Source: Desulfitobacterium dehalogenans ATCC 51507
GTDB lineage: Bacteria > Bacillota > Desulfitobacteriia > Desulfitobacteriales > Desulfitobacteriaceae
Length of the DNA stretch: 64,000 bases
Assembly (NCBI RefSeq): GCF_000243155.2
Contig: NC_018017.1
Span: 4,216,001-4,280,000 of the forward strand
Direction: 5' to 3'
The notes under the pieces were generated by a model that did not search any database, was not told the origin of the DNA, and saw only the letters and a program-made list of their open reading frames with translations. A program made the position numbers and the translations under genes. Positions within the stretch are counted from its first letter, which is position 1; each line of letters begins with the position of its first letter. Shown one piece after another: positions 29,427 to 38,795 of the stretch.

Positions 29427-30236
29427 TTAAAGAAACAATACCTTCAGAGGCTCAGCAATGGATGTCAGACCGATGACCAAAAGCAATCCATAGACCAGCT
29501 TCTTAAATTGAGCTTCATTAATTTTTTTCCTAAGGGGCTGACCGGCCACATAGCCAAGAATAACGGCCAAAATCATGCTGACAAGCACTATTCCAAAGGA
29601 AAGAGTAAAGCTCTCCCGGAATACAAGAATTTTGGAAGCGGTGGTCATGGCGTATTGGAAAAAGAAAAAGTTGACCGTAGTAGCTTGGAAGGCGTCTTTG
29701 GATAGATGCTTAATAAGCAACGCGACGACGGGTGGACCGGGGATGGCCGCTAAGCCATTGAGCAGACCTGAAGAAAAGGCCACTAAGGTGAAGCCCTTTG
29801 AAGATACATTGATGCTTCCTTCCTCTTCCACCGGGGCTGTGGCTACAGGGATTTTCTTCTCAGAGGCGCTGCCTTTGAGTTGTAACCACTGATAGAAAAC
29901 ATAACCAATGAGAATAATTCCTACAACCCCTTTGATATACACTTCATTCATATATCCACTTAAAGCAACACCCATAACCAATCCGGGAATACTTAAGAGC
30001 AAGAGTCGGAGGATTAAATCCCAGCGGGCTAACTGCCGCATTTTAAATCCCTGCAGGGCGGAGCCCATCATGGATAAAATCATTCCCGCCAAAAGAGCTT
30101 GTTGACTGGGTAAAACAAATAAGAGAAGGGGTACCGCCACAAGTCCGAATCCAAAACCCGTTAAGACTTGAATAAACGTAGCAAAGAAAGTGATTCCGCT
30201 CATGACAAGCCATAATTCCCCTGATAACATCTCCAC
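29427..30236 (-). CDS. TSUP (TauE/SafE) family membrane transporter
   Basis: Predicted exporter of a sulfonate, sulfite or related small anion. 269 residues and about eight hydrophobic segments in two repeats; the family pattern GFGFGLVAVPLLLFVLP sits near residue 27 and the second-repeat counterpart FSSGLLNGLAAIPGPPVVALLI near residue 160. A long cytoplasmic loop around residues 120-140 is acidic. No linked sulfur gene helps choose a substrate. Transcribed towards the small hypothetical gene. Confidence 0.85.
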   Translation of the reverse strand: MEMLSGELWLVMSGITFFATFIQVLTGFGFGLVAVPLLLFVLPSQQALLAGMILSMMGSALQGFKMRQLARWDLILRLLLLSIPGLVMGVALSGYMNEVYIKGVVGIILIGYVFYQWLQLKGSASEKKIPVATAPVEEEGSINVSSKGFTLVAFSSGLLNGLAAIPGPPVVALLIKHLSKDAFQATTVNFFFFQYAMTTASKILVFRESFTLSFGIVLVSMILAVILGYVAGQPLRKKINEAQFKKLVYGLLLVIGLTSIAEPLKVLFL

Positions 30237-30434
30237 ACAAACACCCTCTTTAATCCAGATTCAATCTAGTATTATTCTCGGTCTCATAACTTTTCCCTTT
30301 TTTTGCACGAATCTTTCCCTGGTTAAGAAGTTTATAAGCTTGACAGCCATCCCTTGCATTTCCTATAGTGGATGAGGAAGTAATTTTTAAGCGCCACTGT
30401 GATACTCAGGTGAACCCAGAGAAAGGTGATTCTT

Positions 30435-30914
30435 ATGGCTCAAAAAACCAACGCCGCCCGAATCCTTGACCAAGCCGGTATATCCTACGAATTGATCTCC
30501 TATGAGGTGGATGAATCAGATCTTTCCGCCACCACCGTCGCCCAAAAGGTGGGGATGCCTCCCGAACTTATCTATAAAACCCTGGTAACCCGGGGAGATA
30601 AAACAGGCGTTCTCATTGCCTGCATCCCCGCCCATTATGAGCTGAACCTTAAGGCTCTCGCTCAAACGAGCGGCAATAAAAAAATGGAAGTCGTTCCTCT
30701 CAAAGAAATTCAGCCCTTAACCGGTTATATACGGGGGGGCGTCTCTCCTTTGGGAACGAAAAAAAGATACCCTGTCTATTTTCAAGAGGATATGCTCCAT
30801 CACAGAAAAATTGCCATCAGCGCCGGAACACGAGGATTACAGATCGTTATTCTACCTCAGGATCTGCTTAATATCACCCAGGGAAAGGTTGGCTCTATCG
30901 CTAATCCTTCCTAA
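30435..30914 (+). CDS. ybaK: Cys-tRNA(Pro)/tRNA deacylase, YbaK/EbsC type
   Basis: Free-standing editing domain that hydrolyses Cys mischarged to tRNA-Pro. 159 residues from ATG 30435, with AAAGGTGA upstream. Features: N-terminal [20 protein letters not shown], the catalytic lysine region [11 protein letters not shown] (about 45-57), [34 protein letters not shown], and the C-terminal [17 protein letters not shown]. Complete. Followed by an unrelated gene 116 bases away. Confidence 0.9.
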   Translation: MAQKTNAARILDQAGISYELISYEVDESDLSATTVAQKVGMPPELIYKTLVTRGDKTGVLIACIPAHYELNLKALAQTSGNKKMEVVPLKEIQPLTGYIRGGVSPLGTKKRYPVYFQEDMLHHRKIAISAGTRGLQIVILPQDLLNITQGKVGSIANPS

Positions 30915-31030
30915 AACTCCGATCAATCTTCTCCTCGAAATCTATGAACTCTCTCTTTCCTTGTATGAAGATGGGCAAGAGGTAAATACTAATCTTATGT
31001 CGCTTTGAATTAGGGTAAAGGAGAGATTCT

Positions 31031-32116
31031 ATGAGTTTCCGGCTTCCTCAGTTCAACCCACCTAATTTTGATGGTGAGCCTTTTACAGGCGCTCCCAATG
31101 CAACCCTTGTTGAAGTCCTTCAGGATGGTGTCGCACCCGACCATTTCCATGGTATGTCCATTTATCCTGAGTACTTTAAAGTCAATGGTCAATGGGTCCT
31201 TGCTTCCCAAAGTCGTATGGACGGTGTCCCTGTGCTTATGGAGGACGGAACGATCCAAATCCTTGAATTCCGCAATCTTAAGAAAGGCCATAAGGTGGTG
31301 GTAGGGCGGACAGAAGATGCTAGTGAAGGCATTTATGTCTATGCCGAAGGCTTTGCTTCCAAGGATAGCAACGAAGATATTTTCGCCTTTCGATCCGGCC
31401 GTTCCAGGGAGACTGCTTATTCAAAGGATTATAATCATCTTTATGATGTGCTGCGCCACGAAAAAGATCAAGGCTACGTGGTCTGGGTGTTAGGACCGGC
31501 GACGGTTTTTGATTACGACTCCCGGATAGCTCTTGCCGCCTTGATTGAAAAAGGCTATGTTCATGCTATTCTGGCCGGTAATGCCATGGCCACCCATGAT
31601 CTTGAAGCCGGTATCCTGGGTACTGCTTTGGGTCAAAATACATATACCCAAGAGTCTCAGCCCAATGGCCATTATAATCATTTGGATGTGATCAATATGG
31701 CACGAAAAGCCGGGTCACTGGAAAAGCTTATCAAAACTCTGAACCTGACAGAGGGTGTAGTGTATGCTGCTTTAAAAAAGAATATCCCCTTGGTTCTGGC
31801 AGGATCCATCCGTGATGACGGACCCCTTCCCACTGTTTGGGCTAATGTCTACGAAGCCCAAGATGAAATGCGCAAACAAACCAAAAAGGCAACCACCCTC
31901 ATTTGCCTGGCCACCCAGCTCCATACCATCGCTTCCGGAAATATGACACCCGCCTATACTGAGCGGAATGGACAACTGCGTCCAATCTACATCTACGCCG
32001 TAGATGTAGCAGAGTTCGCCTTAAATAAGCTAAGAGATCGGGGTTCACTCGAAGTAACCACCATCGTGGCCAATGTACAGGACTTTCTTGTCAATGTGAA
32101 TAATAATCTTATATAA
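31031..32116 (+). CDS. TIGR00300 / LOR-SDH conserved-region protein, ornithine-cyclodeaminase-like
   Basis: Member of the TIGR00300 group, whose studied relatives are archaeal ornithine cyclodeaminase and the C-terminal part of cyanobacterial AgrE/ArgZ; the reaction would turn ornithine into proline and ammonia with bound NAD. 361 residues: N-terminal LOR/SDH region (about 1-110), then a Rossmann-like part with VHAILAGNAMATHDLEAGILGTALG (about 175-200) and the highly conserved VLAGSIRDDGPLPTVW, plus ATQLHTIASGNMTPA. No other arginine or proline gene is adjacent. Biochemical role is inferred from family only. Confidence 0.82.
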   Translation: MSFRLPQFNPPNFDGEPFTGAPNATLVEVLQDGVAPDHFHGMSIYPEYFKVNGQWVLASQSRMDGVPVLMEDGTIQILEFRNLKKGHKVVVGRTEDASEGIYVYAEGFASKDSNEDIFAFRSGRSRETAYSKDYNHLYDVLRHEKDQGYVVWVLGPATVFDYDSRIALAALIEKGYVHAILAGNAMATHDLEAGILGTALGQNTYTQESQPNGHYNHLDVINMARKAGSLEKLIKTLNLTEGVVYAALKKNIPLVLAGSIRDDGPLPTVWANVYEAQDEMRKQTKKATTLICLATQLHTIASGNMTPAYTERNGQLRPIYIYAVDVAEFALNKLRDRGSLEVTTIVANVQDFLVNVNNNLI

Positions 32117-32154
32117 ATAAGGCAATAAGGCCAACGGCCTATGGGGAGAATAGA

Positions 32155-32313
32155 ATGAGAGTAAAAATCATCCAGTCCTTTCGGCAAGAAGGGCTGGAGA
32201 AAAAAATGAATGCCTTCTTGCAAGAGAATGAAGGTAAAATCGAAATCATCGAAATCCAATGGAAAGCTTTTTTAGAGCATTATGTGATGATCCTTTACAA
32301 AGAGAAAAAATAA
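32155..32313 (+). CDS. Small protein, possibly Cse60-like
   Basis: 52 residues from ATG 32155 with GGGGAG six bases upstream; it follows the cyclodeaminase-like gene by 38 bases and is followed by a terminator. The pattern VKIIQSFRQEGLEKKMNAFL, then a short turn, IEIIEIQWKAF and YVMILYKEKK resembles the small sporulation protein Cse60 of Bacillus (a helix followed by two strands). The match is by overall pattern, so the name stays tentative; the gene itself looks real. Confidence 0.6.
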   Translation: MRVKIIQSFRQEGLEKKMNAFLQENEGKIEIIEIQWKAFLEHYVMILYKEKK

Positions 32314-32321
32314 CCCTGATA

Positions 32322-32372
32322 GTGAATAAAAAATAGTCACGAACACTGAATCGTGACTATTTTTCTATTCAC
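32322..32372. terminator. Bidirectional terminator between convergent genes
   Basis: Arms GTGAATA..ATAGTCACGA and TCGTGACTAT..TATTCAC around ACACTGAA, with T-runs on both strands. It serves the small plus-strand gene and glnS on the minus strand. Confidence 0.85.
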
Positions 32373-32374
32373 AG

Positions 32375-34033
32375 TTATTTTATGACAAAGGAGCTCTTTA
32401 AGGAAACAATCAAGTTAAAAACTAAGTTTTCCGGGGTAGTATATTTCGGATCCACATTAAAGTATCCGTGACGGGGGAACTGGAATTTATCTTGAGGTTT
32501 GGCCTCTTTCATATGGGGCTCCACAAACCCTTGCCATACTTCCAAAGAGTTGGGATTAATATAATCCAGAAAGGTCTTGCCTTCTTCCTCCACCACATCA
32601 TCCTGAATTAACACATCATAGAGGCGAAATTCTGCCGGCACTGCCTGGGTGGCTTCTACCCAATGAATGGTCCCCTTAACCTTGCGGCCGGCAAATCCTG
32701 TACCACTTTTTGTTTCCGGATCATAGGTGCAATGAATTTCCAAGATATTGCCCTCATCGTCCTTAATGACCTCTTCACATTTAATAAAATAGGCATCTAT
32801 CAAGCGGACTTCATTACCTGGGTAAAGCCGGTGGTACTTCGGCGGAGGGACTTCCATGAAATCCTCCTGCTCGATATAAATTTCCCGGGAGAAAGGGATT
32901 TTGCGTTTTCCCATCTCAGGATTCTCTTTATTATTATCTGCATCCAGGATTTCCACTTGGCCTTCAGGGTAGTTGGTAATGACCACTTTCAAGGGACGGA
33001 TGACAGCCATGGGCCGGGGCACTTTGAGCTTCAGATCTTCCCGAATAAAGTGCTCCAGCATTTTGGAATCCACCACACTGTCCGCTCTGGCCACACCAAT
33101 AGCTTGGGCAAAATTGCGGATGGCCTCAGGAGTATAGCCCCGACGGCGCAGCCCGGAAATGGTCGGCATTCTGGGATCATCCCAGCCGTCCACCACCTTT
33201 TCATCCACCAGCTGCTTTAGTTTACGCTTGCTCATTACCGTATTAGTCATATTCAGGCGGGCAAATTCATATTGATGCGGGACATGCTCCATCTCGCATT
33301 CCCGAACGACCCAATCATATAAAGGGCGATGATCTTCGAATTCTAAAGTACATATAGAGTGGGTTATACCCTCTATAGCATCCTCTAAAGGGTGGGCATA
33401 ATCATACATAGGGTAGATGCACCATGTATCCCCTGTATTATGATGAGTGGCATGAGCGATCCGATAGAGAACGGGATCCCGCATATTGATGTTGGGAGAG
33501 GACATGTCAATTTTAGCCCGGAGAACCTTCTCTCCGTCCTTAAATTCACCTTGACGCATTCTCTCAAAGAGCTCCAGGTTCTCTTCCGCGCTGCGATCGC
33601 GATAAGGACTTTCCTTACCGGCCTCTGTCAGAGTGCCGCGGCTTTTTCTAATCTCCTCGGCAGATAAGTCACAGACATAAGCTTTGCCTTTTTTGATGAG
33701 AAGAAGGGCTCGCTTGTGCATCTCATCAAAATAATCCGAGGCAAAAAAGAGGTTATCCCATTCAAACCCCAGCCACTTGACATCTTCTTTGATAGACTCT
33801 ACATATTCTGTATCTTCCTTAACCGGGTTCGTATCGTCAAACCTTAAATTGGTTTTTCCTTTGAATTCACCAGCTAAGCTAAAGTTCAAACAAATAGATT
33901 TGGCATGTCCAATATGCAAATAACCATTGGGCTCGGGGGGAAACCGTGTAGTGACTCCTTCTACTTTTCCCTCTCGTAAATCCTCAAGGATAATGCTGCG
34001 TAAAAAATTGGAAGACTTATTCTCATTATCCAC
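32375..34033 (-). CDS. glnS: Glutaminyl-tRNA synthetase
   Basis: Class I synthetase charging tRNA-Gln directly. About 552 residues. HIGH motif in [25 protein letters not shown] typical of Glx synthetases, KMSK equivalent VMSKRKL, and the two-barrel C-terminal anticodon domain (VVITNYPEG onwards), which is the GlnRS rather than the GluRS type. Start placed at GTG 34033, nine bases after AAAGG; the TTG at 34042 is too close to the ribosome site. Many Firmicutes lack GlnRS and use the amidotransferase route, so this gene suggests acquisition in the lineage. Confidence 0.95.
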   Translation of the reverse strand: MDNENKSSNFLRSIILEDLREGKVEGVTTRFPPEPNGYLHIGHAKSICLNFSLAGEFKGKTNLRFDDTNPVKEDTEYVESIKEDVKWLGFEWDNLFFASDYFDEMHKRALLLIKKGKAYVCDLSAEEIRKSRGTLTEAGKESPYRDRSAEENLELFERMRQGEFKDGEKVLRAKIDMSSPNINMRDPVLYRIAHATHHNTGDTWCIYPMYDYAHPLEDAIEGITHSICTLEFEDHRPLYDWVVRECEMEHVPHQYEFARLNMTNTVMSKRKLKQLVDEKVVDGWDDPRMPTISGLRRRGYTPEAIRNFAQAIGVARADSVVDSKMLEHFIREDLKLKVPRPMAVIRPLKVVITNYPEGQVEILDADNNKENPEMGKRKIPFSREIYIEQEDFMEVPPPKYHRLYPGNEVRLIDAYFIKCEEVIKDDEGNILEIHCTYDPETKSGTGFAGRKVKGTIHWVEATQAVPAEFRLYDVLIQDDVVEEEGKTFLDYINPNSLEVWQGFVEPHMKEAKPQDKFQFPRHGYFNVDPKYTTPENLVFNLIVSLKSSFVIK

Positions 34034-34177
34034 GAATATCAACCTTTCCTACGGAATGTCTTATCCTATATTAATCTATACCACTATTCTATAATCAGAT
34101 GTCCATGAAGGAGCACCGCAAGGTAAAGACCTCTCCAGTAGTGTTACCCGAATCTCTGTCCTTCACCCACTTCATTC

Positions 34178-34594
34178 TTAGAGATCGTAGTCTCCTGAAG
34201 CCTCAGGCTGATAAAGGAGCTTTTCCACCTTAAGCCGGACAACACCGCCGGGAACTTTCCAGTCGATGATATCTCCTTCCCGATAGCCAAGAATAGCCGT
34301 CCCCACAGGGGCAAGAATCGAAATCTTATCCTCTAAAAGATCCGCATCTTCAGGATATACTAAGGTATAGATGGTTTCTTCACCCGTCTCCAGATCCTTC
34401 AGTAATATCTTCGAATTCATAGTTATGGCATTCGAAGGAATTCCTTCCGAGGGCACCACATCTGCCCCATTTAACTCATGCTCAAGATCTTTTAAGTAAT
34501 CCTTGTTTTTGGCGGTGCCAAACTCTCTTTCTTTATTGATAAGTTTTAGCAGACGCTCACGATCCACAGCTGTAATACTGATCTTTCTACTCAT
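34178..34594 (-). CDS. rnk: GreA/GreB-family protein, Rnk-like
   Basis: RNA polymerase secondary-channel binding protein of the Rnk group. 138 residues: a short N-terminal helical part (about 1-50) instead of the long Gre coiled coil, and a C-terminal Gre-type FKBP-like domain (ETIYTLVYPEDADLLEDKISILAPVGTAILGYREGDIIDWKVPGG). The shortened finger implies it can compete for the channel without the cleavage activity of GreA. AGGAG precedes the ATG. Single-gene unit by spacing. Confidence 0.85.
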   Translation of the reverse strand: MSRKISITAVDRERLLKLINKEREFGTAKNKDYLKDLEHELNGADVVPSEGIPSNAITMNSKILLKDLETGEETIYTLVYPEDADLLEDKISILAPVGTAILGYREGDIIDWKVPGGVVRLKVEKLLYQPEASGDYDL

Positions 34595-34920
34595 TTCTCC
34601 TGAACCTTCCTTTTCTAATGATGAACAAATTGTGCTGGCCCCAGCAAATACACACCTTTTAACATGCTAAACATAGAGCGACTATCGCCAGATAGCCGCT
34701 TTTAAAAATTTATGTAATTCAATAAGGGAGAAATCGCTAAATCATTTTAATTATAACCTATTTTCTATAATAAGTAAATGTTAGTCGATAGGATATGAAT
34801 GTCTATACATCACCTGCCTTAGCCTGTTCCAAGTCTGAAGCTCCCTGATTTACAAACCAAAATTCTGTAAAAATACTACATTAATCACCTGTTATTCGAG
34901 TATTATTCCCAAAATAATTC
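34595..34920. other. Non-coding gap between rnk and the glycine riboswitch
   Basis: AT-rich sequence without a supported gene. One imperfect hairpin at 34676-34706 (AGCG-CTATC with GATAG-CGCT) ends in TTTTAAAAA on the plus strand, but no gene ends before it. A small GCTGGGGCCAGC palindrome lies near 34636. Confidence 0.4.
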
Positions 34921-34949
34921 TTGAATAAAATGGGAGCGATACTTATAAT
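34921..34949 (+). promoter_or_regulatory. Sigma-A promoter of the glycine riboswitch leader
   Basis: TTGAAT, 17-base spacer, TATAAT, giving a transcription start near 34956, some 65 bases before the first aptamer. Confidence 0.75.
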
Positions 34950-35020
34950 TATAAATAAATTCGAGAATCTCCTGTGAGATATTTCGAATCTATGAAAATT
35001 GCATAGGGAATGCTGGATGA

Positions 35021-35190
35021 AATTTACGGGAGAAGGGCTTAGGCCCGCCGAAGAAGTTGAAACTTTCAGGTGACTAGAATGAGTTAGGGACCGTAAATTG
35101 ACAGCACTCTGGAGAGACTCTAATTTAGGGCGCCGAAGGGGCAATACAATGATGTGTTGTTAAATCTCTCAGGCAAAAGGACAGAGAAGC
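35021..35190 (+). promoter_or_regulatory. Tandem glycine riboswitch
   Basis: Two consecutive glycine aptamers. The first (35021-35099) is closed by AATTTACGG/CCGTAAATT and contains GGAGAAGGGC, GCCGAAGAAG and CTTTCAGGTGACT. The second (about 35102-35190) has CTCTGGAGAGA, GCGCCGAAGGGGCAA and CTCTCAGGCAAAAGGACAGAG, almost the textbook consensus. The short linker between them is as in cooperative tandem forms. It precedes an intrinsic terminator and a sodium-coupled amino acid carrier. Confidence 0.95.
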
Positions 35191-35250
35191 AATAGGGACT
35201 GCCTGCTATGGAGCAATCTCTTGCTTTTGTGGAAATTGTCCGAATATTCA

Positions 35251-35278
35251 GAGTCAATCTTAAGGATTGACTCTTTTT
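35251..35278 (+). terminator. Riboswitch terminator before agcS
   Basis: Perfect nine-pair arms GAGTCAATC/GATTGACTC with loop TTAAG and five T. Lies 60 bases after the second aptamer and 69 before the carrier gene; likely expression platform. No alternative pairing partner was worked out, so the direction of control stays open. Confidence 0.85.
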
Positions 35279-35346
35279 ATATATAAAGCAATTTTATTCT
35301 GGAGATTGCAGTATACAGAGAAAGAGATTAAAGGAGGAAAAACACA

Positions 35347-36729
35347 ATGGAGGCCTTGCACAGTTTTATTGTCTGGTTGAACGGCTATCTCTGGGGTCCA
35401 CCTATTCTTGTTTTACTTTTTGGTACGCACTTATTCCTTACTTTCCGTACTCGTGGTATTCAAAGGTACATTTTTAAAGGGATTAAATTATCACTTACTA
35501 AGGATCCTGATGCTACCGGTGATGTGAGTCAATTCGGAGCTCTAACTACCGCTCTCGCCGCTACCATCGGAACCGGTAATATCGTCGGAGTAGCTACGGC
35601 CGTGGCTTTGGGAGGTCCCGGTGCAGTACTTTGGTGCTGGCTTACCGGGGTCTTCGGGATTGCCACAAAATATGGCGAAGCCTTATTGGCGGTGAAATAT
35701 CGGGTTAAAACCGCTGACGGCACCATGCTGGGTGGTCCTATGTATGCTTTGGAAAGAGGCCTGGGACAGAAGTGGCTGGCTGTACTCTTCTGTATCTTTA
35801 CTTCCATTGCCGCCTTTGGTATTGGTAATATGACTCAAGCTAACTCTATTTCCGTTATGCTGGATACTCAATTCAATATCAACCCTATCTTGACAGGCGT
35901 TATCTTAGCTGCCCTCACAGGGGTTGTTATTATCGGCGGCGTAAAATGGATCGCTCGGGTCTGTGAAAAATTTGTTCCCTTTATGGCGATTGCTTATGTC
36001 CTTGGTTGTATCATTATCCTGATTATGAATTCTCAATATGTCTGGCCAGCCGTTGTCTTGATCTGTAAATCAGCTTTCACCCCAACGGCTGCCGGCGGCG
36101 GATTCATCGGTGCCAGCATTATCATGGCTGCCCGTTACGGGATTGCCCGAGGGCTTTTCTCCAATGAGTCCGGTTTAGGTTCTGCTCCCATCGTAGCTGC
36201 GGCTGCTCAAACCAGGAACCCTGTCCGTCAAGCTCTCGTATCCGCTACGGGAACCTTCTGGGATACCGTTGTTGTCTGCTTAATGACCGGTCTTGTCGTC
36301 GTTAGCAGTGTCATTAGCAACCCGACTGCTGCCGAAGGGTTAAAAGGCGGCGATTTGACTTCCATGGCTTTTAATCAAATTCCGGTAATTGGTCCCATCG
36401 TTTTAACTTTTGGTCTTCTGACTTTCGTTTTCTCCACTATCCTTGGTTGGTCTTATTATGGTGAAAGAGCTGTAGAATATCTCTTCGGTAAAAAAGGAAT
36501 CCTTCCTTACCGCCTCCTCTGGGTTCTCGCCGTTTTAGCCGGTTCTTTGGTAACCCTTCAATTCGTCTGGGATTTAGCGGACGCGATGAATGCTATGATG
36601 GCTATTCCAAACCTGGTGGCACTCCTCCTCTTAAGCGGAGTTATTGTCTCCGAAACCAAGAAGTACTTATGGGAAGATCGTCTGGATGAAGCTTCTGAAG
36701 AGCCCATTCCTGTGATTCAGAATAAGTAA
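35347..36729 (+). CDS. Sodium:alanine/glycine symporter (AGCS family)
   Basis: Membrane carrier coupling sodium entry to alanine or glycine uptake, 460 residues with about ten to eleven hydrophobic segments. Family signatures: FGALTTALAATIGTGNIVGVATAVALGGPGAVLWCW (about 60-95), GIATKYGEALLAVKYR, and RYGIARGLFSNESGLGSAPIVAAAAQT. The tandem glycine riboswitch upstream makes glycine a likely physiological substrate. Strong AAAGGAGG ribosome site; monocistronic, ended by a terminator. Confidence 0.93.
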   Translation: MEALHSFIVWLNGYLWGPPILVLLFGTHLFLTFRTRGIQRYIFKGIKLSLTKDPDATGDVSQFGALTTALAATIGTGNIVGVATAVALGGPGAVLWCWLTGVFGIATKYGEALLAVKYRVKTADGTMLGGPMYALERGLGQKWLAVLFCIFTSIAAFGIGNMTQANSISVMLDTQFNINPILTGVILAALTGVVIIGGVKWIARVCEKFVPFMAIAYVLGCIIILIMNSQYVWPAVVLICKSAFTPTAAGGGFIGASIIMAARYGIARGLFSNESGLGSAPIVAAAAQTRNPVRQALVSATGTFWDTVVVCLMTGLVVVSSVISNPTAAEGLKGGDLTSMAFNQIPVIGPIVLTFGLLTFVFSTILGWSYYGERAVEYLFGKKGILPYRLLWVLAVLAGSLVTLQFVWDLADAMNAMMAIPNLVALLLLSGVIVSETKKYLWEDRLDEASEEPIPVIQNK

Positions 36730-36750
36730 GTCAATAAACAGATTGCAAGA

Positions 36751-36779
36751 CACCTCTCCGGTACGGAGAGGTGCTTTTG
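36751..36779 (+). terminator. Terminator after agcS
   Basis: Arms CACCTCTCC/GGAGAGGTG with GTAC loop followed by CTTTTGC; the neighbouring sequence allows use from both sides. Confidence 0.7.
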
Positions 36780-36785
36780 CATACT

Positions 36786-37160
36786 TTATCCCATTGAACT
36801 AGGAAGAATCTCCACCCAGTAGTTGTCCGGATCATTGATAAAATAGATACCCATAGCTTCATTTTCATAGCAGATGCATCCCATTTTTTTATGATGTTCA
36901 TGAGCTGCTTGGAAATCATCCACCGTTAAAGCCAGATGAAATTCATTCTCGCCCAGATTATAGGGTTCCGTTCGATCCCTTAACCATGTAAGTTCTAAAG
37001 TATGGGCGGTTACCCCATCACCCAGATAGACAAGAATAAATTCCCCGCTCTCCGGAGCTATACGTTTGACTTCTTTTAACCCCAATGCCTCATCATAAAA
37101 CTTAAGGCTTTTTTCCAGGTTCAGCACATTGATATTATTGTGAGTAAATATAAATTTCAT
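36786..37160 (-). CDS. VOC-superfamily protein (glyoxalase I-like)
   Basis: 124 residues from ATG 37160, with AGGGGATG upstream. Two beta-alpha-beta-beta-beta units: HNNINVLNLEKSLKFYDEALGLKEVKR, and FHLALTVDDFQAAHEHHKKMG; the end YFINDPDNYWVEILP is typical of lactoylglutathione lyase-like proteins. Candidate metal ligands are the His near the start of each unit and the two Glu (TLELTW and VEIL). Substrate unknown; detoxification of a ketoaldehyde conjugate is possible but unproven. Confidence 0.8.
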   Translation of the reverse strand: MKFIFTHNNINVLNLEKSLKFYDEALGLKEVKRIAPESGEFILVYLGDGVTAHTLELTWLRDRTEPYNLGENEFHLALTVDDFQAAHEHHKKMGCICYENEAMGIYFINDPDNYWVEILPSSMG

Positions 37161-37300
37161 CAGAATCATCCCCTTTTTTTCTTTACTTTTCATAGAATTA
37201 ACGACTAGACTCTTCCCTTTGTCTTGCATATCTATCCATATTATAGTAATTTTTTATAGAGAACACAAACCTGCAGATCATTTTAGTATGAGGTGATTTA

Positions 37301-38023
37301 ATGAACGCTCCGCTAGAAAAGCTAGAACTTCGTATTGAGTATATCCATCACAGCGGTTTCACAGTGGAAACCGATCGGGACTTCCTGGTCTTTGACTATT
37401 ATCAGGGTCAAGTCCAATTTCCAAGCAATAAAAGGATCACTGTTTTTTCCTCCCATGTCCACCCGGATCATTATAATCCTGAAATCTTCCAGTGGCAAAG
37501 CCAATACCCCGACATTCATTATATTCTCAGCTCGGATATTCAAGGCCATCCTCAACTGCCTCAAGTCCAAGAGAATCTTATTTTCTTATCCCCTTATGAA
37601 GAAGTTCATAGGGATGACCTGAAGATTAGGACCTATGGATCTACCGATGTGGGAATCTCTTTTCTTGTGGAACTGGACGTAAAGGAAGGGATTCATCTCT
37701 TCCATGCCGGAGACCTCAACTGGTGGCACTGGTGGGGAGAACCCCAAGAAGATATCCTTTGGGCAGAAAAAATGTTCAAAGAAGAAATCGCCAAAATAAA
37801 AGAAGAAAGGATTGATATTGCCTTCTTCCCTGTGGATCCCCGACTTGAACAGTATTATTCTATAGGAGCGGAGTATTTTATTCAGGAGATCAATCCTCAA
37901 GTCCTTGTTCCCATGCATTTCGGAGAGGATTATAAATCCATTCAATCCTTTGTGGAAAAAATGGCCTCTTCCTCCACTGAAATTTTAGGAATCACCCAAA
38001 GCAATCAGCACTTTGCCATCTGA
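37301..38023 (+). CDS. Metallo-beta-lactamase-fold hydrolase, UlaG-like
   Basis: 240 residues. Metal ligands of the MBL fold are visible as YIHHSGF at the start, SHVHPDHYNP (HxHxDH type, about residues 51-56), HAGDLNWWHWWGE (Asp ligand with conserved Trp) and a final PMHFGEDY (about 207). The HHSGF start and Trp-rich segment place it with the UlaG/YtkL-like group of unknown or varied substrates. GAGGTGA precedes the ATG. No membrane segment. Confidence 0.82.
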   Translation: MNAPLEKLELRIEYIHHSGFTVETDRDFLVFDYYQGQVQFPSNKRITVFSSHVHPDHYNPEIFQWQSQYPDIHYILSSDIQGHPQLPQVQENLIFLSPYEEVHRDDLKIRTYGSTDVGISFLVELDVKEGIHLFHAGDLNWWHWWGEPQEDILWAEKMFKEEIAKIKEERIDIAFFPVDPRLEQYYSIGAEYFIQEINPQVLVPMHFGEDYKSIQSFVEKMASSSTEILGITQSNQHFAI

Positions 38024-38070
38024 TCGCCCTATTAGGGCCGTTTAAGGTTTATACAGTATCTATGAATTTC

Positions 38071-38616
38071 TTACTGTTCCTCATGTTTATTCAGGGGAAA
38101 TTCACATAAATACTCAATTGGATCCAACGAAGCCATCCCTATGGATTCAATAGTCACCTCGATGGATTGAAAATCCTTTAAGATCTCTTCCAGCATCTTG
38201 GGTATCTCCTCCACTGGAGTCTCCATGGAAAGGGTGCAATGGGGATGCCAAATCTGGGGTTTGTAATAGTCCCAGCCTTCCTCTTCCCAAGCTGAGAAGG
38301 CATCATGGAGCATTCTATGAACTTGAAACAGATCGTCGGTTAGGTTAGGGGTCAAAAAGATGGTTCCCTTATGAAGTGGAAAAATCCCGATTTGAAGAAA
38401 TGCCAACTTAAAGGAATGAACTGCTTGAGCCAGAGCATTGATCATTTCTTTGGCCTTGGTCAAGTCCAGATCATTATATATAGCTAAGGTGATATGGGGC
38501 CTGCCGTTGGTGCAGGACATGCATTTGCCAATATTCAAGAGAGCTAATGACTCCCATATTCTCATTATGGATTGTTCTGCTTCTTCATTGAAGTAGAGAT
38601 TAATTGCATAGCTCAT
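38071..38616 (-). CDS. 2'-5' RNA ligase-like 2H phosphoesterase
   Basis: 181 residues. Two HxT motifs characteristic of the 2H superfamily: RPHITLAIY (about 40-48) and HPHCTLSM (about 125-132), each within a half of the pseudo-symmetric fold. Members cleave or join 2'-5' or cyclic phosphodiesters in small RNAs or nucleotides; the true substrate is not predictable. GGAGAGG precedes the ATG. Confidence 0.82.
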   Translation of the reverse strand: MSYAINLYFNEEAEQSIMRIWESLALLNIGKCMSCTNGRPHITLAIYNDLDLTKAKEMINALAQAVHSFKLAFLQIGIFPLHKGTIFLTPNLTDDLFQVHRMLHDAFSAWEEEGWDYYKPQIWHPHCTLSMETPVEEIPKMLEEILKDFQSIEVTIESIGMASLDPIEYLCEFPLNKHEEQ

Positions 38617-38685
38617 TCAATACCTCTCCATAGATTATTGCTCCTTCTACTTTAAAACGCACCAATAATAATTGCAAGCCCAAAC

Positions 38686-38729
38686 AAAAAGCCAGACATT
38701 CACAGCCTATATGAATATCTGGCTTAAAA
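38686..38729 (-). terminator. Terminator after chemoreceptor gene
   Basis: Arms AAGCCAGA..ATTCA and TGAAT..TCTGGCTT with loop near CAGCCTATA; minus strand continues TTTTTGTTTGG. Confidence 0.7.
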
Positions 38730-38795
38730 TTTTTTAGATTTAAGTTTAACTTGCTGTATAAGAGTAACGGACGTATATCTCTTGCAGTCTGTAAA

